Positions 58,472 to 64,000 of a DNA stretch of 64,000 nt are shown in pieces. The notes below the pieces were generated by a model. It was not told where the DNA came from. It ran no database searches and worked only from the letters and a program-made list of their open reading frames with translations. Source of the stretch: Terrimonas pollutisoli (GTDB taxonomy: Bacteria > Bacteroidota > Bacteroidia > Chitinophagales > Chitinophagaceae). Position numbers and translations under genes: made by a program. The stretch spans positions 62,001-126,000 of the forward strand of contig NZ_JARKNA010000013.1 in the NCBI RefSeq assembly GCF_029360765.1. The letters are read 5' to 3'. The number at the start of each line of letters is the position of its first letter. Positions within the stretch are counted from its first letter, which is position 1.

Positions 58472-60580
58472 TTATTCTCCCGTCGCTTCTTTTTCCTTCA
58501 CCACTACCAAATCTTTTATTTCAACCTGCATTGGTAGAAGCCCAATCTTTACTATAGCCCTCTTGCCTCTTAATTCTATTACTTGTCCTACCTGGTGATT
58601 TCGCTTCATCTTCACCGTGTCACCGGCTTTTATCTCCCCTCCTATTTCAGCAAATCTTGAATCAATTTTCCTCTGCATCTTGCTCACTGTCTTTTGTTCA
58701 TTTTTTTTAAACAGCAAGGCCTCCATTTGTTTGATGACCTTATTCTTGTTTTCCTCTTTTCTCCACTCTATTTGCATTTGTTTCAACTTGCGTTCCATAT
58801 CCCGGAGATAGCTGATCTTTTCTTCCGATATCCTGTTTTGTTCTTTAAGAATAGCCACCTGTTGCAAATGTTTTTCCTTGTCCAATACTTGCTGCATTTC
58901 CTTTTTCAACTTTTCATTTTCCTTCATCAGCTTATGCAATTCAGACTCTTTTTTCTCGAGATCTTTCAGGTCCTGTTCTGTTCTGTTCAATAATTTATCT
59001 AACCTGAATTGATCGCTATCAACAAGATCTTTAGCCCGTTTGATTAATCCCCTATCCAACCCAATTCTTTCTGCAATGGAAAAAGTATAAGAGCTTCCGG
59101 GCTTACCTATTATCAGTTTGTATAACGGGCGGAGATTTTTTTCATCAAAGCCCATTGCACCATTAATAATGCCGGCTGTTTTTCCTGCCATTACTTTCAG
59201 GTTGAGATAATGTGTGGTCACGATACCGTAGGCATGTTTCTTCGCCAGTTCCTGTAATATCACTTCCGCAAAAGCTCCCCCCAGGTTAGGGTCACTACCA
59301 CTTCCCAACTCATCAATAAAGAAAAGCGTTTTACCATTTCCATTTTCCATGAAGTATTTCATATGGATGAGGTGGCTGCTATAAGTACTTAGCTCAAACT
59401 CGAGACTTTGCGTATCACCAATATGAATCATCAATTGTTTAAAAATGCCAAATTGTGATGAAGGGTGAACAGGTACCAGCAGTCCACTCTGCACCATCAT
59501 TTGTAATAAACCGACTGTTTTTAATGTCACCGTCTTACCACCGGCATTCGGGCCGCTTATCACCAATATTCTTTGCGAATCGTCCAGGGTAACAGTGACC
59601 GGGATTGTTGGCTTATTCGATTTTTGATTGTAGAGATACAGCAATGGGTGATATGCCTGGATGAGATGCACATAAGCTTTATCGGTAACAGCAGGAAACT
59701 CGCCTTTGATTTCAATCGCCAGTTTACCCTTAGCACGAATAAAATCATAATCGCCAACAATTCTATGGTAAACGCTAAGCAATGAGGCATAACCGGATAA
59801 TCTTGACGTAAGTTCCCGGAGAATGCGATACACTTCTTTCCGTTCTTCCTTTTCCAAATCACTCACCTGGTTATTGAGATCTATTGTCTCTTCAGGTTCT
59901 ACAAATGCTGTTTTACGGCTTTCACTTTCACCATGCAGAATACCTTTGACCGTCCTTTTTTGTTCCGCAAAAACTGCCAGCACCCGGCGACCATTCATAA
60001 AACTTTCCTCGATATCCGCCAGGTAACCCTGCTTGTTCATTTTGGAAACAATTCGCTCAAAAAGCCGTCTCAGTTCATTTCGTTTGCGATAGAGATTAAG
60101 GCGAATATCTTTGAGTTCATTGGATGCCGAATCTTTTACCTGCCCATAATCATCCAGTACATCATCAATCATACTGATGATGGCTTTTTCATAATAAGTA
60201 TCGGCAATTACTTTGGCCAGGGCTCCATAAGCAGTCTTCCTCTCGTTATCAAACCAGCGAAATATCTTTTCCATGCTATCGGCAAGTTTGCGCAACAACA
60301 ATATTTGCTCTCCTGATAAAACAGCGCCGGGAATAGCCAATAGCTTTAATTCTTTGGCAAGATTCAGGATATAATCGTTGGGAAAATAAATACTGTTTTG
60401 CAGCAACTGTGTGTACTCATGGCTTTGCCTGAGCTCGGTATCGATAAATTCTTTGCGGGTATGAATACGCAAATTTTCAGCTTTGGTACGGGCATGATCG
60501 GTTTGGCAATAAGCTGCCAGTAAAATTTTTACCTTATCAAATTCCAGTTGGTAGTACGCCGACTCCGGGAAAAGTTTCAT
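58472..60580 (-). CDS. MutS2-like ATPase lacking the Smr nuclease domain
   Basis: From the ATG at 60580 the protein has 702 residues. MutS-type domains III and V are complete: VKGILHGESESRKTAFVEPE (connector), Walker A at 343-350 (ISGPNAGGKTVTLKTVGLL), signature QSLEFELSTYSSHL, Walker B D423/E424 (LFFIDELGSGSDPNLGG) and the switch TTHYLNLKVMA. A coiled coil (about 500-620) and a KOW-like end (GDTVKMKRNHQVGQVIELRG) follow. The usual C-terminal Smr endonuclease domain is absent: the chain stops at VVVKEKEATGE. It may be a ribosome-collision or recombination factor without nuclease activity. Confidence 0.9.
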   Translation of the reverse strand: MKLFPESAYYQLEFDKVKILLAAYCQTDHARTKAENLRIHTRKEFIDTELRQSHEYTQLLQNSIYFPNDYILNLAKELKLLAIPGAVLSGEQILLLRKLADSMEKIFRWFDNERKTAYGALAKVIADTYYEKAIISMIDDVLDDYGQVKDSASNELKDIRLNLYRKRNELRRLFERIVSKMNKQGYLADIEESFMNGRRVLAVFAEQKRTVKGILHGESESRKTAFVEPEETIDLNNQVSDLEKEERKEVYRILRELTSRLSGYASLLSVYHRIVGDYDFIRAKGKLAIEIKGEFPAVTDKAYVHLIQAYHPLLYLYNQKSNKPTIPVTVTLDDSQRILVISGPNAGGKTVTLKTVGLLQMMVQSGLLVPVHPSSQFGIFKQLMIHIGDTQSLEFELSTYSSHLIHMKYFMENGNGKTLFFIDELGSGSDPNLGGAFAEVILQELAKKHAYGIVTTHYLNLKVMAGKTAGIINGAMGFDEKNLRPLYKLIIGKPGSSYTFSIAERIGLDRGLIKRAKDLVDSDQFRLDKLLNRTEQDLKDLEKKESELHKLMKENEKLKKEMQQVLDKEKHLQQVAILKEQNRISEEKISYLRDMERKLKQMQIEWRKEENKNKVIKQMEALLFKKNEQKTVSKMQRKIDSRFAEIGGEIKAGDTVKMKRNHQVGQVIELRGKRAIVKIGLLPMQVEIKDLVVVKEKEATGE

Positions 60581-60672
60581 AAATAAGTGACTCCATCTCT
60601 TTTTGTGAAATGCAAATTTCGGGATTTGATAATTCATAGGAATGGCTCATATAAGAAGGTTTTATCAACCAC

Positions 60673-60698
60673 AAAAAAACCGGTTGCAATACAACCGG
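60673..60698 (-). terminator. Rho-independent terminator of the haloperoxidase-like gene
   Basis: CCGGTTG (60680-60686) pairs perfectly with CAACCGG (60692-60698) around CAATA. On the minus strand the stem is followed by TTTTTTT (60673-60679). It lies 28 bp after the stop codon of the haloperoxidase-like gene and upstream of the MutS2-like gene, separating the two transcripts. Confidence 0.85.
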
Positions 60699-60725
60699 CC
60701 GACAACTGCTTACAGGGAAAAGGTT

Positions 60726-62036
60726 CTATAACTTTAATTTATCAATAATAAACTGCCCAATTTTTGTCCCCTGTTCCTGACCGTTTTCAATAGCATCCCG
60801 GTAATGAATACCACCGTAAAAACGTGAAATAGCAGCTTCCTGGGCCGCCTGCCGAAACGACCTGAACTTCCGGGCGGGCAGGCCAAACTCTTTTTCCGTA
60901 TTATCTACAAAAGAAAAATTGTCACCAAAAAGTTCTGTCAATACCAAAGCCGCTGCAGTAGAAATCACACTATGGCCGGATGTATATTCAGGAAAGGGCG
61001 GGGTTTGCAGCAATGGCCGCCATCTTGGATCTATCCAGCGATTAATAGCGGTTTCGGGCCTGACCCTGTTGCTTCGGTACTTTTCATCCCAGCAGGAAAT
61101 GAACGCATCCGCCAGGGTTATGGCTACAATGGCATGGATCAATATGGTTGACTCCAACTTTTTCTTTGAACTTAAACAGGCAATTCCGGTAATACCCATC
61201 CAATGCCCGCCCGGCGAGATTTTTTTTAATGCAAATTCGACATGGCCGATTTGCTGAACGGCAAACGGGTTGCAGTCCCAAAACATAGCAATAGCCCGCT
61301 GTTCCTTTGTCAAATTCTTTCCTGCACTATAAACGTCGTAGAGTTGTTTATAGAAAGAAGATGTTTTTAGCGTATCAAACAGTACGGCTGGCACCGGCTT
61401 AAACTGTTGCGCAGAGTCAATCAAAAAAGGTCTGATCATGTTCCAGTAAGGTTCCAGGGCCGCCATAAAAGCCGGTCCCGTTGGCTGCCACATAGCGTCG
61501 CCAGTGACAGGAGTATATCTTGGGTAGCCACTCAGGTTGCGAAAGCCATCTGTATACGAATAAGCCAATATTTGCTGCACCACCAACTCCCCCAGCTGCT
61601 TTGATTTTTCAATTACCACCCTGGAGACGCCTTTTTTTGCGGCAACATTGAGTAAAGAATCCGTTTGTTCTTTCAGTAAGTAGCCAGACGGCAACAATCT
61701 TTCGCCCATCCGCAACACGGTATATACAATCGCCAAAGAGGAGTTAACTGAATCAGTTGATTCCTTTTGAAGTTTTATTCCATCATATTTATTCAGCTTG
61801 CTCACAAAGACACTTTTGTCTTGCTGCAAACCTACCTGCAGCTCATAGGGAGCAAGGGTAATGTAGGCATAATACCGGCTGGCTGCAATTGGCGAAGTAG
61901 CATCGTTGACCATCACATCCGTTACTTTTTTTAATGCCTGCACATAATCTTTCGATGTAAACGGACCGGAACTTCCGCCATATGCAGTAAAAAATATCAA
62001 GGCATATATTATACTAAGAATGACCGATTTTTTCAT
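60726..62036 (-). CDS. Vanadium-dependent haloperoxidase / PAP2-superfamily exported protein
   Basis: From the ATG at 62036 (MKKSVILSIIYALIFFTAYG) the protein has 436 residues and a signal peptide. The PAP2/vanadate-binding motifs are in order: KYRSNRVRPETAINR (K-x6-RP), EYTSGHSVISTAAA (SGH) and SRFYGGIHYRDAIENG (SR-x5-H-x3-D). Residues 30-250 are the helical N-terminal part common to CRTAC1-associated members. These Bacteroidota proteins are annotated as haloperoxidases, but halogenation or phosphatase activity is untested in most. It follows the VCBS-repeat gene by 10 bp, a very common pairing, and ends in a terminator. Confidence 0.9.
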   Translation of the reverse strand: MKKSVILSIIYALIFFTAYGGSSGPFTSKDYVQALKKVTDVMVNDATSPIAASRYYAYITLAPYELQVGLQQDKSVFVSKLNKYDGIKLQKESTDSVNSSLAIVYTVLRMGERLLPSGYLLKEQTDSLLNVAAKKGVSRVVIEKSKQLGELVVQQILAYSYTDGFRNLSGYPRYTPVTGDAMWQPTGPAFMAALEPYWNMIRPFLIDSAQQFKPVPAVLFDTLKTSSFYKQLYDVYSAGKNLTKEQRAIAMFWDCNPFAVQQIGHVEFALKKISPGGHWMGITGIACLSSKKKLESTILIHAIVAITLADAFISCWDEKYRSNRVRPETAINRWIDPRWRPLLQTPPFPEYTSGHSVISTAAALVLTELFGDNFSFVDNTEKEFGLPARKFRSFRQAAQEAAISRFYGGIHYRDAIENGQEQGTKIGQFIIDKLKL

Positions 62037-62046
62037 AAATAGCTTC

Positions 62047-64000
62047 TCAATATCTGTAAACAACCGGTAATTGGTTATTTACGCCAAATACTACAATCTT
62101 TTCTTTTTGGCTATTGGTGATTGGTACTACACTCCTTACACAGCCCTTGATATTTAACCCGGATTCGACCTGTGGCATATAGGTAAAATGACCCAATCCA
62201 TCCCCCTTTAATAATACCCCATAGTTCGCATCGATCTTTCCAATTTTTATCCTGGTATGTTCAATATTACCTGCCAATAAAATATCTTTTTTCCCATCAT
62301 GATCATAATCATCAATGCCAATTGCATACACCGGTGCGTAGCTGGCCTGGACAGGTAAACTATGCTGAACAAAAACGCCATTCCTGTTTTCAAACCAAAC
62401 CGTTTCAAAAAAATCGGCTTTCAATGTTTTAACCGTTTGCAACTGTTCGGGAGTTAATATATCCTGAATTCCGGCATCAGAATATGAATCATAAGTAGGA
62501 AATTTTTGACGCAGGCTAACGACCTGGTCAGTCATTTCATCGCGGCTGGGCATAGGATAGGATTTACCCTGGATATAATAACACAAGATCGGATCAATGG
62601 AGCCATTATTATCAAAATCACCAAAGCATAGTGTTGCCGGCTCTTGCTGACTGACCTGCAACTGGCTGTTGGTGCCCCAATTGCCGGCTACTATGTCCGT
62701 GTCGCCATCGCTATCCAGGTCTGCAATGGCCATCCGGTTCCACCAACCATGTAAGGGAGTTGAAAAATATTTTTCTGTAGCATCAATAAATTTTCCATTT
62801 ATGTTTTCAAAACAATAAATTTTCATCCATTCACCACAAACGACCAAATCCGGTTTATTATCCTTATTTAAATCCAGCCATATGGCATCGGTAACCATAC
62901 CTAATTGTTGTAATGCAGGCCCGGCTGCTGACGTAACATTTGTAAATTTTCCTTTCCCATCATTCAACAATAAAAAACTCTCGGGTGATTCGGGATAACG
63001 ACCAGGTATGACACGTCCACCGACAAATAAATCATTATCTCCATCCGCATCTACATCCGCCGCTCTTACACAAGAACCACTGACCGTTTCTGCCGGCAAT
63101 GCATTTATATTTTTTACAAATATCCCTTTTTCATTTACATACAGTCTGTCCTGCAGCGCCTTATCATTTTCAGTAAACGAATATCCACCGCTTACTACAT
63201 ACAGGTCCATATCGTCATCGCTATCTGCATCAAAAAACAATGCATCAGTATCTTCCGACAGCGCATCTTCTGCAAAGCTGTTTTGTGTTGAGTTGCTAAA
63301 GCCTCCGCTCCGCTGCTGCAACAACAATTGTCCTTGCTGGTTTTTTGCACCACCTATATAAATATCTTCCAGCCCATCATTATTGATATCTGCTTTTGCC
63401 ATAGCAGGCCCGCTATAAGAAAGCATATTGGGCATTAAAGGTTGGATCTTAAAATCGTTGGTTTCATCTTCAGTGTGTCGAAAAGGGATTGCGCCTGCTG
63501 TATTAAAAATAGTGGCAACTGGTGCAGACCTAAAATACTGACCGGTTTTAGTATACTTAATAGTTATTGATTTGTTCGCCACAACATCTTTTACAGTTTG
63601 AGTTTCTCCATTGGGCCAACGGATAAGCAGGGAATCAATTATGTTCGACGGCAAACCAAAATGTAAAGGCTCCTGCATGGAACTTTGAAAACCATGAACA
63701 GGATAATTTTCCAACACCGTCTTACCAGCGGGAGTGAATACCTGGACCTTAGCGCCCAGGGCGTTTGTATTGCCGCCTTCCATTTGTAATATCACTTTGA
63801 GATAATTTCCTTTTGAATTTGTCTCCGCGACATTATTACGATATATCGCCGCTTCATCATTCATCCGATTCACTACGAGATCAAGATCACCGTCATTGTC
63901 AAGGTCGGTATAGACGGCGCCATGAGAAAAGTTGACGGCGTCAAATCCCCAGTCTAAAGAACAATCTTTGAATTGCAGGTTGCCTTTGTTTTCAAACATA
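62047..64000 (-). CDS. VCBS/FG-GAP repeat protein with ASPIC/UnbV domain (CRTAC1 family), 5' end outside the window
   Basis: The visible 650 residues are the C-terminal part; the gene continues beyond base 64000. Eight calcium-binding-like FG-GAP repeats are visible (DLDNDGDLDLVVNRMND, DINNDGLEDIYIGGAKN, DADSDDDMDLYVVSGG, DVDADGDNDLFVGGR, DLNKDNKPDLVVCGEW, DLDSDGDTDIVAGNWG, DFDNNGSIDPILCYY, DYDHDGKKDILLAGN). A UnbV-ASPIC segment lies at about residues 60-150 (VQVFTPAGKTVLENYPVHGF, DSLLIRWPNGETQTVKDVVA). It probably forms beta propellers at the cell surface, often beside SusCD transporters. It is coupled to the haloperoxidase-like gene. Confidence 0.92.
   Translation of the reverse strand, partial: MFENKGNLQFKDCSLDWGFDAVNFSHGAVYTDLDNDGDLDLVVNRMNDEAAIYRNNVAETNSKGNYLKVILQMEGGNTNALGAKVQVFTPAGKTVLENYPVHGFQSSMQEPLHFGLPSNIIDSLLIRWPNGETQTVKDVVANKSITIKYTKTGQYFRSAPVATIFNTAGAIPFRHTEDETNDFKIQPLMPNMLSYSGPAMAKADINNDGLEDIYIGGAKNQQGQLLLQQRSGGFSNSTQNSFAEDALSEDTDALFFDADSDDDMDLYVVSGGYSFTENDKALQDRLYVNEKGIFVKNINALPAETVSGSCVRAADVDADGDNDLFVGGRVIPGRYPESPESFLLLNDGKGKFTNVTSAAGPALQQLGMVTDAIWLDLNKDNKPDLVVCGEWMKIYCFENINGKFIDATEKYFSTPLHGWWNRMAIADLDSDGDTDIVAGNWGTNSQLQVSQQEPATLCFGDFDNNGSIDPILCYYIQGKSYPMPSRDEMTDQVVSLRQKFPTYDSYSDAGIQDILTPEQLQTVKTLKADFFETVWFENRNGVFVQHSLPVQASYAPVYAIGIDDYDHDGKKDILLAGNIEHTRIKIGKIDANYGVLLKGDGLGHFTYMPQVESGLNIKGCVRSVVPITNSQKEKIVVFGVNNQLPVVYRY

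Overview
The window is a chromosomal segment from a member of the Bacteroidota, most likely the order Chitinophagales (Chitinophagaceae-like). The signs are a SusC/SusD pair with an ECF sigma/FecR regulator, promoters of the TTG-N20-TAnnTTTG type, split pntA subunits, lipoproteins with short Cys lipoboxes, a VCBS/CRTAC1 protein next to a vanadium haloperoxidase-like protein, and several intergenic repeat families of the kind common in that group. It holds about 52 intact or edge-truncated protein genes and one pseudogene. I found no rRNA, tRNA, CRISPR array, prophage or insertion sequence.

Layout. 1-5.8 kb: housekeeping genes on the minus strand (SPFH protein, OmpA-like lipid-anchored or secreted protein, peptidase T, SlyD-like PPIase), then a NamZ-type muramidase on the plus strand. 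6-7.5 kb: a protoglobin and a MarR regulator carrying a four-cysteine tail, separated by several inverted repeats. 7.5-21 kb: a NarL-type two-component system on the minus strand, followed by ten same-strand genes for exported proteins. Most of these are unrecognised; two pairs are paralogous, one is Hcp-like and one is an M48 peptidase. 21-34 kb: a predicted peptide-ligase/transglutaminase system (circularly permuted ATP-grasp fused to alpha-E, a small transglutaminase, a zinc metallopeptidase, and a giant transglutaminase-DUF2126 protein). It is split by an accessory island that holds an unknown gene, a viroplasmin-RNase H pseudogene with two in-frame stops, a Panacea/RelE-like toxin-antitoxin pair and a SWIM zinc-finger protein. 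34-45 kb: fmt, a LysM protein, an rRNA cytosine methyltransferase, the three-gene transhydrogenase pntAA-pntAB-pntB, an O-methyltransferase, and folA and thyA with a PIN/UPF0175 toxin-antitoxin pair between them. 46.8-56.1 kb: a complete polysaccharide utilisation locus (ECF sigma, FecR, SusC with STN domain, SusD, PKD lipoprotein, GH16 endoglucanase). 56-64 kb: proline dehydrogenase, acyl-CoA thioesterase, a MutS2-like ATPase lacking Smr, a haloperoxidase-like PAP2 protein and a partial VCBS-repeat protein.

The most unusual features are these. (1) Short palindromic or tandem repeats that litter the intergenic space also sit in frame inside thyA, rsmF-like (twice) and fmt, and supply the last codons of pntAA. 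This resembles the Rickettsia palindromic elements. (2) The ATP-grasp/alpha-E/transglutaminase/DUF2126 system is a conserved but functionally undescribed peptide-modification module. (3) The two-component-linked block of exported proteins has a shared hairpin motif upstream of several of its genes.
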